Part shown: piece after piece, positions 26,392 through 34,780 of the stretch
Position numbering within the stretch: position 1 is the stretch's first letter
Layout of the letters: every line of letters begins with the position of its first letter
Origin: Candidatus Hungatella pullicola
GTDB taxonomy: Bacteria; Bacillota; Clostridia; Lachnospirales; Lachnospiraceae
NCBI GenBank assembly: GCA_019114305.1
Contig: DXFU01000057.1
Location: 62,001 to 126,000 of the forward strand
Direction of reading: 5' to 3'
DNA: 64,000 bases
Made by a program: the position numbers and the translations under genes
Notes under the pieces: generated by a model
Told to the model about the DNA's origin: nothing
Database searches by the model: none
Seen by the model: only the letters and a program-made list of their open reading frames with translations

Positions 26392-26493
26392 AAGCAATCC
26401 TCCTATTTTTCTTTGCGGCCTTCCGTTTTGGTGCTGTGGGCCGCTGCTCATGGCTTAATCATAACGGCTTTTCAGTTTTTTTCAACAATCATT

Positions 26494-26511
26494 ACTTTTA
26501 CACACTTTTAC
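26494..26511. repeat. Direct repeat ACTTTTAC, 10-bp period, in the importer operon leader
   Basis: ACTTTTAC occurs at 26494-26501 and 26504-26511, one helical turn apart, just downstream of the predicted transcript start of the importer operon. AraC-family regulators bind paired direct half-sites, so this may be a site for the sensor encoded upstream, though its position inside the leader would be unusual for activation. Confidence 0.35.
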
Positions 26512-26539
26512 CCAATTTCACCCCTCTATTTTTGTATAT

Positions 26540-26568
26540 TTTATACAATTTAAGGCAAATTATCTCAA
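26540..26568 (-). promoter_or_regulatory. Promoter of the pectin-oligosaccharide importer/glycosidase operon
   Basis: On the minus strand TTGAGA (26563-26568), 17 bases, TATAAA (26540-26545). The 336-base gap 26392-26727 holds this promoter, the terminator of the upstream sensor gene at 26606-26638 and a direct repeat at 26494-26511; the leader of the operon is about 140 bases and AT-rich, with no open frame. Confidence 0.55.
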
Positions 26569-26605
26569 AAACAATCCAATTATAGACAGGATTATAGTTA
26601 AAAAA

Positions 26606-26638
26606 TAAAAGGCGGATTATCTGTTTTCCCGCCTTTTA
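26606..26638 (-). terminator. Intrinsic terminator of the AraC-type sensor gene
   Basis: A 10-bp stem (26606-26615 with 26629-26638, GGCGG/CCGCC core) with a 13-base loop; on the minus strand it is followed by UUUUAUUUUUUAA. It lies 90 bases past the sensor stop and separates sensor from importer transcripts. Confidence 0.8.
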
Positions 26639-26727
26639 CTCTATCTATTCTTCCATCCAAATCGGATTTGAAAAAGGGATTATCTATTTATTTGGTAAAA
26701 TAATCTTATTTTTGCACTGTTCTTCTT

Positions 26728-29088
26728 CTAATTCTGTATATTTTTTTCTTTCTCCTCTTCCCTTTGAGGATCTTTCTTGTCCCTATACATCTGCCGATAC
26801 TTTCCAGGGGTTATATCCATATGCTTTTTGAATACCCGGATAAAATTCTGAGCATTGCTGTAGCTTAACTTTTCTGCTATGTCACTGACAGAAAGATTCG
26901 TATCCTTCAGAAGCTGCTTGCCCAGCTCTAGTTTTTGCTCCGCCACATAGTCGCTGAAGGTAATATCCCTTGTACTTTTCATCACCCGCCAAATATAACT
27001 GGGGTGATAGCCAAGCCTGTCCGCACACTCGCTTAAAGTCAGGTCACCTGCTGACTGAGCTACAAGCTCTTCAATCTTTTCCATAACCATTTCAGTGCTG
27101 CTCTTACGGAATTTCTTCAGTCCCTCCATTACAGGGCGGATCACCTGTTTGTCATAAAAATTGAAAATTGATTTCCTGTCATACAGCTGCTCCAGACGTT
27201 GGAAAATATCTCCCTCTTCCTGAGGAAATATATCATTGACTGCAATACCTGCATCTGCCGGAACCGACAGGATGGCCAGAAGGAAGCGGTAAAGACAGTA
27301 CTTCTGTTCTGTCAGGGCTGCCCCCTCCGCTCTCAGCCCATTCAAAAATTCATTCACTGCCCTGGAAGCCCTTGCAGAATCACAGGCATCTACTGCTTCC
27401 CGTATTTCCGTTTCTGCAACTAAATTATATCCCGCCGTCTGAGAGGTCCCTGCCAAGTCTTTGTAATATGTAACCCAGCTTTCTCTGTTTCCTTCTGCTT
27501 CTTCTCCGGCTGCCGGCACAGAATCATTCACCTTTAAGGCTTCCAGGCTTTCATGATACGCTTTCCGGAATTGTTCCTTACTGGAAAAAGCCTGACTGAT
27601 TCCCAGATCTGCATAGATTCCCTTTCTGCTTCCCGCAAAGTTTTCCAAACGGCTCAGAAGAAGCTTTTCTCTCTCTTCCAAGGTTTCTGGTCCGTCTCCT
27701 CCCAGAATAAAAACTATGGCACGATTATAAAAAATTGGCGGGAGCAGGAGAAGGCTGAGAATTTCCTCCGGCAGGTCTGCCATCAGTTCCAAATTTAAGG
27801 CATCCTGCTCCGTCTGTTCTTTGCTCTCTTCTGAGATGTCAGCGCAGAATATGGCAGAAACCAGAGAAAAGCATGAAAACTGCCTGATTCCCAGACGTTC
27901 CCACGTCTGAGCGATTTCTTCCTCTCCCATTCTTCCCCGAATCAGTCTGAGAGCAAACAGTTCTTTAAGCTGTCCTTTTTGCCGATCTATCATTTCACTC
28001 AGCTTTTCATTTCTGTCCGTCAAGGTATGAATCTCACTGTGAATCAGAGAAAACTCATCTTGTCCTTCTTTCTCCCGTTCATCAGAAAAATTACCGGTTA
28101 TGGCAGATACCAGATCCTGAACCGGACGGTATACCCGTCTTGTTCCCGCCATACTGATTGCCACCACGGCTCCTGTCACCAGAAGAACAATCAATCCCAT
28201 AGTAAACAGAATTCTGGACAGCTCCGGATTGGACTGATCCGCATTAAATCCGGCCATATAAGTCCAGCCTGTCCCATCTGACTGGCGGACAGAGACAAGA
28301 TATTCGCCCTGGTCCGTGGTGATGTTCAGATCTTCCCCGTCCATTAAAAGCTCCGGATTCCTCTGAAAATAATCTGCCAGACCGTCGTCTTCCCAATAAA
28401 CCTTCTGGCCGTCTGAATCAAAAACCAAAAGGCGGCCGCTTCCCAAACTGTCTTTCATCAGGTTTTCCATCTGGCCCCTGCTTACATGAAGAATAAGGGC
28501 GCTGCTGTGGGTTCTGCTGTAAAGAGGAAGTTTTACCACCAGAGAAATATAGCCGGCCGGGATATATTCAGAATACACGGTTTGATTCTCATCATTAAAA
28601 TCCGGCTGGCAGAGCCAGTATAAATTTCTTTCATTCTGACTGACACTTTCCAGAAAATCCGGATTTCTTATTTCATCAATGGAAAACATACCTTTATTGG
28701 TTAAAACCCAACGATTTTTGTAATTGACAAAAGCATATCCCTCTAAATAATCCACATAGGCCTGATCTGTGAGAATTCCATTGATAAAGCTGTTTAGCTG
28801 ATTCAGATCCCCCATAGCCTCCTCCATAGTCAAAGAAGTCATTGTCTGACTTAAACTGGAGCCTGCAATTCTTACACAGCTGGAATAAATAGAATTCAGC
28901 GCGTTGTCCACCCTATTTTCTATTTGATGGAGAACGGCCCTGTTAGACTGATTCGCATTTTTCATAACTGCATCTCTGGCAAGATAATAAGAATACATTC
29001 CCAAAACCAAAATAGGGACCACTGCCGCCAGAAGAAAGTACAAAAAAATCCTTCTTCGATAGACAGACTTTCTCTTTTTTTTATCCAC
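26728..29088 (-). CDS. Membrane-anchored AraC-family sensor/regulator (YesS/RhgR-like)
   Basis: 786 residues from a GTG start 9 bases after AGGAGG. The longer frame begins with a TTG inside the preceding gene and would place that Shine-Dalgarno within the coding region. Order: short basic cytosolic tail, TM1 (FLYFLLAAVVPILVLG, about 15-35), an extracytoplasmic sensory domain (about 36-280), TM2 (ILFTMGLIVLLVTGAVVAI, about 290-312), a linker with coiled-coil character (about 355-395), a middle domain, and a C-terminal AraC HTH pair (about 675-770: LSECADRLGYHPSYIWRVM and SVSDIAEKLSYSNAQNFIRVFK). This architecture is known from YesS and related pectin regulators of Firmicutes. It probably senses an oligosaccharide outside the cell and activates the importer operon just downstream. 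Its ribosome binding site overlaps the stop of the L,D-transpeptidase gene, so the two are coupled. Confidence 0.88.
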   Translation of the reverse strand: MDKKKRKSVYRRRIFLYFLLAAVVPILVLGMYSYYLARDAVMKNANQSNRAVLHQIENRVDNALNSIYSSCVRIAGSSLSQTMTSLTMEEAMGDLNQLNSFINGILTDQAYVDYLEGYAFVNYKNRWVLTNKGMFSIDEIRNPDFLESVSQNERNLYWLCQPDFNDENQTVYSEYIPAGYISLVVKLPLYSRTHSSALILHVSRGQMENLMKDSLGSGRLLVFDSDGQKVYWEDDGLADYFQRNPELLMDGEDLNITTDQGEYLVSVRQSDGTGWTYMAGFNADQSNPELSRILFTMGLIVLLVTGAVVAISMAGTRRVYRPVQDLVSAITGNFSDEREKEGQDEFSLIHSEIHTLTDRNEKLSEMIDRQKGQLKELFALRLIRGRMGEEEIAQTWERLGIRQFSCFSLVSAIFCADISEESKEQTEQDALNLELMADLPEEILSLLLLPPIFYNRAIVFILGGDGPETLEEREKLLLSRLENFAGSRKGIYADLGISQAFSSKEQFRKAYHESLEALKVNDSVPAAGEEAEGNRESWVTYYKDLAGTSQTAGYNLVAETEIREAVDACDSARASRAVNEFLNGLRAEGAALTEQKYCLYRFLLAILSVPADAGIAVNDIFPQEEGDIFQRLEQLYDRKSIFNFYDKQVIRPVMEGLKKFRKSSTEMVMEKIEELVAQSAGDLTLSECADRLGYHPSYIWRVMKSTRDITFSDYVAEQKLELGKQLLKDTNLSVSDIAEKLSYSNAQNFIRVFKKHMDITPGKYRQMYRDKKDPQREEEKEKNIQN

Positions 29089-29101
29089 CCCGTTTTTCCT
29101 C

Positions 29102-29932
29102 CTAGTACTTTCCAATATTCTCGCCAGAATCTATAAGAATCACAGCGTCGTCTCTTATAGTTTTTAAAAGATTCACCATAATCTCCCCCGGTACCGCCAC
29201 ACAGCCTCCTGTCGGCACTCCCGCCGAGCAGTGAAGAAAGATAGCCGATCCCCTGTAGGGAATACATTCCTTGTTATATCCGATAGACAAAACATAATTA
29301 TATACCCTTCCGCAGCCCAGCAAATGTTCAGAACTTGAGGCATTAAATGCCTCCCCTGTCTCATTTCTGTCTACAAACTGATTGTAATACCGGGAGCTGC
29401 TGTCTCCAACCCAGTAATGGCTGTCTGTCAGCTGAGTATAAGGTCGTACAGAGCCTGGATTCGGCTGAATTCCAAACGCCTTATCCAGGGAAAAAAGGCC
29501 CACAGGAGTCTTTTCGTCTCCTTCTTTTTCCTTCCCAAGACCTTTTCTGCCTATGTAAGCTCCTGTATCCGCAAACGTGCTCCATGTCCCGTCAGCTTCC
29601 TTATTATATATGGTGACACGGGCGCAGGAATCTTTGCCTGCTACAACAATAAGCTGGCTGGTATTTTCTCCGGCTTTGAGATCCTCCACGTTATACTCAT
29701 CCGGAATCCAAATACCGTTTCCGTCCACATAATAACCGTCTGGAGTAACCTGATTGCGGGCAATATTCCCATTTTCATCTCTGTACATCCAGTCTCCGCT
29801 CTCCTTCTGCTCCCAGTTTCCTCTGAAAGCCTGGTTTTCTTCTGCTGCCAAAACAACCTTTGAATCAATTAAAGTCATAATAACCACAGCTCCCAGAAGG
29901 AAGGCCCAAATCAGCTGTCTTCCCCTTCTCAT
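29102..29932 (-). CDS. L,D-transpeptidase (YkuD family), exported
   Basis: 276 residues. Signal peptide or membrane anchor at 7-29 (LIWAFLLGAVVIMTLIDSKVVLA), then one choline/cell-wall-binding-like repeat (residues ~38-76: GNWEQKESGDWMYRDENG then DGYYVDGNGIWI), and a YkuD catalytic domain at ~90-276. The catalytic signature is H234-CSAGVPTGG-C244, with C244 as nucleophile. Such enzymes make 3-3 crosslinks in peptidoglycan or attach proteins; some are beta-lactam insensitive. The operon partner is the AraC-type membrane sensor, whose start is 13 bases away. A promoter lies at 29969-29997. The link to pectin sensing is unexplained. Confidence 0.88.
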   Translation of the reverse strand: MRRGRQLIWAFLLGAVVIMTLIDSKVVLAAEENQAFRGNWEQKESGDWMYRDENGNIARNQVTPDGYYVDGNGIWIPDEYNVEDLKAGENTSQLIVVAGKDSCARVTIYNKEADGTWSTFADTGAYIGRKGLGKEKEGDEKTPVGLFSLDKAFGIQPNPGSVRPYTQLTDSHYWVGDSSSRYYNQFVDRNETGEAFNASSSEHLLGCGRVYNYVLSIGYNKECIPYRGSAIFLHCSAGVPTGGCVAVPGEIMVNLLKTIRDDAVILIDSGENIGKY

Positions 29933-29968
29933 ATGTATGTTTCTCTCCCCTTTTTATGATCTTCTAAT

Positions 29969-29997
29969 ACTATAGCAGGTGTAGGATTGTGAATCAA
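29969..29997 (-). promoter_or_regulatory. Promoter of the L,D-transpeptidase/sensor transcript
   Basis: On the minus strand TTGATT (29992-29997), 17 bases, TATAGT (29969-29974), about 37 bases upstream of the L,D-transpeptidase start. Confidence 0.6.
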
Positions 29998-30031
29998 GAA
30001 AGACTTAGGAGTAAGATCCCCAAATTGGACA

Positions 30032-30074
30032 AAAACCGATACAACAGCCACACATCTTCTGTCGTATCGGTTTT
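30032..30074 (-). terminator. Intrinsic terminator after the capA-like gene
   Basis: 16-base stem (30032-30047 with 30059-30074), fully paired on the minus strand with one G-U, 11-base loop, ending in CGGUUUUU. It lies 75 bases past the stop of the CapA-family gene and closes the large opp operon. Confidence 0.8.
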
Positions 30075-30148
30075 CTAACTATTCTATATCTTTCCTCCGG
30101 CCTTCCATAAGGCCCCTTCCCTTTTTGACTTCCTGCCGAAAGCTCCTA

Positions 30149-31453
30149 TCAAAGATCAATATATCCAACGCCATCCTCTATGCGGATTTTTGTTCCATAA
30201 GGACGGCACAGACTGTCCAAATACCGCAAAGTGTCTTCGTCTTTGCTCATCTTTGGAAGTCCTTTTTGTGAACGGGGCTGATCCATACCAAGGGTAATGG
30301 GATACAGCTGAATTTGAACCAGCCTTCCATCTTCCACAGTCCAGGCCGCCATTACGGCTCTCCATATCTCCTTTAATACGCCAAAACCAACCGTACCATT
30401 TTTGCTCCGGTTATCCATGTAGGCTCCCACTTTTGTATTAAGGGGAAGCTTCTTATTTATGTAGGCATCATAAGGCTGAAGGCTGACGGTCTCTGTTTCA
30501 AACAGGAAATTGCCCAGACTGTAAAAAATAGGCTTTTCTTTATAAATCTCAATTCCTCTCAGTTCATGAGGACCGTGACCGATAACAGCGTCCGCTCCTG
30601 CATCAATGCAGCTTCTGGAGAAGATTTCCAGAAATCTTGCAGGAACCGTAGTATCCTCCTGATCATATTCATGGCCATGGAAGCTTACCAAAACCACATC
30701 CGCCTGTCTTCTTGCTTCAGCTACCTCTGCCAAAATCCGGTCCATATCTTCCTGGTTAGGTTCACTTATAATTTTATTTTCCTCATCCAGCACAAACATG
30801 GCATCTTTTCCAAAGGGAAGAACTCCCGGAGGGAACGGATTGCTGTAGCCATTTTTAATGGAATTCATCTTTGGAGCATTAATACAGGTTACTCTGGCCA
30901 ATTCCTCCGCCATGTTAAAATGCTCCTGATCCACATGATAGTAGGTGGTAAAGCGCAGAGGATTCAGTCCCGGTCTGCCTGCCAGCTCCTCTGACTGGCC
31001 TCCGGCTCTGGACGCCTCAGAAAAAGAGGAGGACACACTGATTAATGCAACCCTGTTTCTTCTCGTCTCCAGATAACAGGCCTTGGAAGCCTCTGCCAGA
31101 TTTCTGCCTGTACCGGAAAAGATCATATCTCTCTCCTTCAGATGACGGATTGTAGCCAGACAGCCTCCCTCTCCATAGTCTCCTGAATGGTTGTTTGCCG
31201 TATTGTAGATATTAAATCCAAATTCATTGATATCGTCTAAGGCTTCCGGCTCCATCATAGCCCAGGTTCCTCCGCTGACCGCAGCAGGATATCCTTCCTT
31301 ATTGTGAAAAGTCATTTCCAGGTTGGTAAACTTTACGTCATGCTTTTCAATACATTCCCTTACTGCCTCAAATCCTTCGTATCCCTCTTTAGGAAAACGT
31401 CTTGTAATGAAAGTATCCCCCGTAGCAATAAAGGTCAGTCTGTTCTTCTCCAT
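30149..31453 (-). CDS. CapA-family protein (poly-gamma-glutamate synthesis/metallophosphatase fold)
   Basis: 434 residues from ATG at 31451-31453, 4 bases after the stop of the M20 gene; the longer frame would need a TTG start within that gene. CapA motifs are clear: FIATGDTFITRR, FTNLEMTF, NTANNHSGDYGEGG, FSGTGRN, SFHGHEYD and GADAVIGHGPHELRG with YSLGNF. CapA proteins adopt a calcineurin-like metallophosphoesterase fold; Bacillus CapA is part of the poly-gamma-glutamate synthase, but many homologues are enzymes of unknown substrate. This one has no signal peptide or membrane anchor, so it is cytosolic and is probably not a capsule exporter. It is the last gene of the peptide-import operon. 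A phosphatase acting on a processed peptide derivative is one option; function is not established. Confidence 0.85.
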   Translation of the reverse strand: MEKNRLTFIATGDTFITRRFPKEGYEGFEAVRECIEKHDVKFTNLEMTFHNKEGYPAAVSGGTWAMMEPEALDDINEFGFNIYNTANNHSGDYGEGGCLATIRHLKERDMIFSGTGRNLAEASKACYLETRRNRVALISVSSSFSEASRAGGQSEELAGRPGLNPLRFTTYYHVDQEHFNMAEELARVTCINAPKMNSIKNGYSNPFPPGVLPFGKDAMFVLDEENKIISEPNQEDMDRILAEVAEARRQADVVLVSFHGHEYDQEDTTVPARFLEIFSRSCIDAGADAVIGHGPHELRGIEIYKEKPIFYSLGNFLFETETVSLQPYDAYINKKLPLNTKVGAYMDNRSKNGTVGFGVLKEIWRAVMAAWTVEDGRLVQIQLYPITLGMDQPRSQKGLPKMSKDEDTLRYLDSLCRPYGTKIRIEDGVGYIDL

Positions 31454-31457
31454 TTCC

Positions 31458-32801
31458 CTATCTGTGCTCCTTGTCTCCGTTAATATCAAACACGGTTCCG
31501 CAGAAAATTTTTACTCCGTTTACCAGAACCGTCTCGTCAAAATCAAACTCCCTGCTGTGACCTACACCTGCCTCCCAGGTAAGAAGTCTCATAAAAGAAG
31601 CCTCTCCTCCATGTTCCTGAACCCGGTTAACCATATAGGACACATCCTCGCTTCCGCCCATTTTCATACTGTCTTCCTCCGATACCGGAAGGTGAAGATT
31701 TTCGGTACACACCCTGCGGATACGGTCTATCATAGACTGGCTGCTTTCCATAGAATTGGCTGCCCCCATCTTTTTCTCCTCACAGGTTACCCCGTGCATT
31801 TGAGCCGCACTCCTCACAACATTCAAGGCATACTCTTCCATATAGGCGTTGATTTCCGTTGTCTCTCCCCGGACTTCCAATTCCATCTTTACCTCATCAG
31901 GAACCACATTTCTTCCGCTTCCACCGTGGATGGTTCCCACATTGATTCTGGAAGCACCCCCGCTGTGTCTTGGAATGGCGTAAAGGTTTAATATGGCTGC
32001 AGATGCAGCCAAAAGGACGTTTTTCCCTTTTTCCGGACAGCCTCCCGCATGAGCCGCTTTGCCCCGGTAGGTCACATCCAGCTTTGTTGTAGCCAGACAG
32101 CCATGACATCCTGGAATTACAACAGCACTATCTTCCGGGCAGGAAGCAGTTACATGTGAACCAAGGAAATACTGAACATCATCCAGATGGCCTTTGTCCA
32201 CAACAGCCTTCGCTCCTCTTACCCCTTCTTCCGCAGGCTGGAAAATCAGCTTAATTGTACCGTGAAGGAACTGCTTTAATTCCATAAGAATTTTTGCCAC
32301 TCCAAGTCCAATGGCTGTATGTCCGTCATGACCGCAGGCATGCATAAAACCGGTGTTCACAGAGGCAAATCCCTCTCTGCAGGGCCTGTGATCCTCTGTC
32401 TCCTTTTCAAATACTCCTAATGCATCCATATCAAAACGCATGGCAGTTACCGGGCCTTCTCCGCAGCGAAGGATTCCGATTACGCCTGTCATACCATCTT
32501 TTGTTCTCTCTAAAAATTCCGGATCCGCCCCCTGGGCCGCCGCTCTCTCGTACTGAGCCTTAAGTTCTTCCCTGGAAGGGACTCCCATACGGGAATCCCT
32601 CTCACATACCTGCTCTCCTGTAAGTACCTCATAGCCCAAATCCTTCAGCCTTCTTGCCACCAGAGAGGAGGTTCTCATTTCAAACCAGCCGGTCTCAGCG
32701 TATTTATGAAAATCCCTGCGGCAGGCAGTCAGCTCATCTTTCATCTGATCTGCCAGGCTGAGAATCTGTTCATAGATATCCTGACAATCTCTACTGCTCA
32801 T
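31458..32801 (-). CDS. M20 family amidohydrolase (AbgB/HipO-like peptidase)
   Basis: 447 residues. The di-metal M20D motifs are present: MRFDMDAL, HACGHDGHTA (H154, C156, H158, D159, H161), a QPAEEGVRGA stretch with the catalytic glutamate pair and GSHVTA. The protein has an unusually long N-terminal region before the first motif (about 120 residues), including ERDSRMGVPSREELKA, which resembles AbgB-type subunits that cleave p-aminobenzoyl-glutamate. Family members hydrolyse N-acyl amino acids, carboxypeptidase substrates or indole-amino acid conjugates. AGGAGGGAGTTAA lies inside the 3' end of oppF, which overlaps the start by 11 bases, so it is coupled to the transporter. It is cytosolic and likely acts on what Opp imports. 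Confidence 0.9.
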   Translation of the reverse strand: MSSRDCQDIYEQILSLADQMKDELTACRRDFHKYAETGWFEMRTSSLVARRLKDLGYEVLTGEQVCERDSRMGVPSREELKAQYERAAAQGADPEFLERTKDGMTGVIGILRCGEGPVTAMRFDMDALGVFEKETEDHRPCREGFASVNTGFMHACGHDGHTAIGLGVAKILMELKQFLHGTIKLIFQPAEEGVRGAKAVVDKGHLDDVQYFLGSHVTASCPEDSAVVIPGCHGCLATTKLDVTYRGKAAHAGGCPEKGKNVLLAASAAILNLYAIPRHSGGASRINVGTIHGGSGRNVVPDEVKMELEVRGETTEINAYMEEYALNVVRSAAQMHGVTCEEKKMGAANSMESSQSMIDRIRRVCTENLHLPVSEEDSMKMGGSEDVSYMVNRVQEHGGEASFMRLLTWEAGVGHSREFDFDETVLVNGVKIFCGTVFDINGDKEHR

Positions 32802-33729
32802 TTAACTCCCTCCTGTATTTTTCCATCTCGGAATCGGAAGCGTACACAAAGTGTCCTGGTCTGATTTCCTGAAAGGAAGGTTTCTCCCTGGAATAGTCGT
32901 TCATAGAAGGATCATAGTAAATTCTCTTTTTCTTCTTCTCCACCAACGGATCCGGCTGCGGAATGGCGGAAAGGAGCGCCTTGGTATACGGATGGATGGG
33001 ATGAGCGTACAGCTCGTCTGCATCTGCCAGCTCTACCAGGTTTCCGAAGCACATAACGCCGATTCGGTCTGAAAAATATTTTACAACTGCCAAATCGTGG
33101 GCAATAAACAGAATGGTAAGATTCATTTCCTTCTTAATATCCATAAGAAGGTTAATAACCTGAGCCTGAATGGAAACATCCAGAGCGGATACCGGCTCAT
33201 CGGCAATAATAAAGGAAGGTTTTAGCACCAGAGCCCTGGCAATGCCGATTCTCTGTCTCTGGCCGCCGGAGAACTCATGAGGATATCTGGTTGCATGCTC
33301 CGGAAGAAGTCCTACCTTATCCAGGATTTCAGCCACCTGTCTGTGCTGTTCTGCTTTATCCTTAATTCCTTTCGTCTTCAGGCCCTCGGCAATAATCTCC
33401 TGCACAGTCATTCTTGGATTGAGAGATGAAATAGGATCCTGAAAAATCATAGCCAGGTTATTTACAATATAGTTTCTTGTCTCTTTGTCCAGTTTTCCTG
33501 AAATTTTCTTCCCATTAAAAATCAATTCTCCTGAGGTGGGATCGTAGAGACGGATTAAGGTTCTTCCCAATGTTGTTTTTCCGCATCCGCTCTCTCCTAC
33601 CAATCCAAAATTCTCGCCTTTGTAGATATCAAAGCTTACATTATTCAAAGCCTTTAACGTCTGATGTTTCCCAGTACGGAACTCCATGTTAAGGTTTTTA
33701 ATTTCCAGTATTTTTTCTTTCTCTGCCAT
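32791..33729 (-). CDS. oppF: Oligopeptide ABC transporter ATP-binding protein OppF
   Basis: 312 residues from the ATG behind GGGGAGGAATCTAAA, one base after the oppD stop; 11 upstream codons of the open frame overlap oppD and are not used. Walker A GESGCGKTTLGR, Q-loop (MIFQDPISSLNP), signature FSGGQRQRIGIARAL, Walker B FIIADEPVSALDVSIQ and the H-loop IAHDLAVVKYF are complete. The C-terminal oligopeptide/dipeptide extension (YTKALLSAIPQPDP and onward) marks it as the F-type subunit. It powers peptide import with OppD. Confidence 0.95.
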   Translation of the reverse strand: MAEKEKILEIKNLNMEFRTGKHQTLKALNNVSFDIYKGENFGLVGESGCGKTTLGRTLIRLYDPTSGELIFNGKKISGKLDKETRNYIVNNLAMIFQDPISSLNPRMTVQEIIAEGLKTKGIKDKAEQHRQVAEILDKVGLLPEHATRYPHEFSGGQRQRIGIARALVLKPSFIIADEPVSALDVSIQAQVINLLMDIKKEMNLTILFIAHDLAVVKYFSDRIGVMCFGNLVELADADELYAHPIHPYTKALLSAIPQPDPLVEKKKKRIYYDPSMNDYSREKPSFQEIRPGHFVYASDSEMEKYRRELNEQ

Positions 33730-33730
33730 T

Positions 33731-34768
33731 TTAGATTCCTCCCCTTTCCCGCATTCTGGCAATACGGTTTTTAAGCACCTCCGGCATTTCTACCTTAGGC
33801 GCATTGGGATGAAGCAGCCAGGTTGCCGCATAGTGAGTGTCGCTTAACTTGAAAAACGGCGGCTGCTCTTCAAAATCAACGGCCAGCGCGTACTGATTTC
33901 TCTCCGCAAAAGCGTCTCCCTTAGGTGGGAAGATCATATTAGGCGGAGTTCCCGGTATAGAAAACAGTCTGTCCTTTGTCTCCAGATCCGGCATGGAAGA
34001 CAGAAGGGCCCATGTATAGGGGTGAGCGGGAGAGTAGAAAATCTCCTCACTGGTTCCTACCTCCACAATTTTTCCTGCGTACATAACACAGATTCTGTCA
34101 GCCATATTGGCTACAACACCCAGGTCATGGGTGATAAAAATAACGGACAAATGCTGTTCTTCCTTGATCTTGCGGATTTCATCCAGAATTTTTGCCTGTA
34201 TGGTTACATCCAAAGCCGTAGTGGGCTCGTCGCAGATCATAATCTTGGCATTGCTGGCAAGAGCAATGGCAATTACGATTCTCTGGCGCATACCGCCGGA
34301 AAACTGGAAGGGATACTGCTCGTAGCGCACTTCCGGATTGGTAATTCCAACCATCTCCATCAGCTCCAGAGCTCTCTTCTTGGCCGCCTGCTTGCTCATC
34401 TTCTCTTTCAGAATCAAAGCCTCTGTAATCTGCTTGCCGATTTTCATAATCGGATTTAAGGCGGAAAGGGGATCCTGGAAAATCAAAGAAATCTCCTTGC
34501 CTCTGATTTTATAAAAATCTTTTTCACTGTATTTTGTCAGATCTTCCCCGTTGTAGATAATCTCACCTTCATCAATTACGGCATTCTTGGGAAGAATTCC
34601 CAGGATGGCTTTGGTGGTTACGGATTTTCCGGAACCGCTCTCTCCTACAATTGCCAGTGTCTCGCCCTTGTGAAGGGTAAAATCCACACCGCGTACAGCC
34701 TGAACCATACCATTATATGTCTTAAAAGACACAGTCAAATTTTTTACGTCAAGTATTGTTTCCCTCAT
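33731..34768 (-). CDS. oppD: Oligopeptide ABC transporter ATP-binding protein OppD
   Basis: 345 residues. Walker A GESGSGKSVTTKAIL, Q-loop LIFQDPLSALNP, signature FSGGMRQRIVIAIALA, Walker B MICDEPTTALDVTIQ and ITHDLGVVANMADR are all present, followed by the oligopeptide C-terminal domain (YTWALLSSMPDL, RLFSIPGTPPNMIFPP). The usual four-cysteine Fe-S-like cluster near the end of many OppD/DppD proteins is not seen; the tail lacks cysteines. GGGGGATTCATA precedes the ATG, 12 bases after oppC. Confidence 0.95.
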   Translation of the reverse strand: MRETILDVKNLTVSFKTYNGMVQAVRGVDFTLHKGETLAIVGESGSGKSVTTKAILGILPKNAVIDEGEIIYNGEDLTKYSEKDFYKIRGKEISLIFQDPLSALNPIMKIGKQITEALILKEKMSKQAAKKRALELMEMVGITNPEVRYEQYPFQFSGGMRQRIVIAIALASNAKIMICDEPTTALDVTIQAKILDEIRKIKEEQHLSVIFITHDLGVVANMADRICVMYAGKIVEVGTSEEIFYSPAHPYTWALLSSMPDLETKDRLFSIPGTPPNMIFPPKGDAFAERNQYALAVDFEEQPPFFKLSDTHYAATWLLHPNAPKVEMPEVLKNRIARMRERGGI

Positions 34769-34780
34769 TATGAATCCCCC

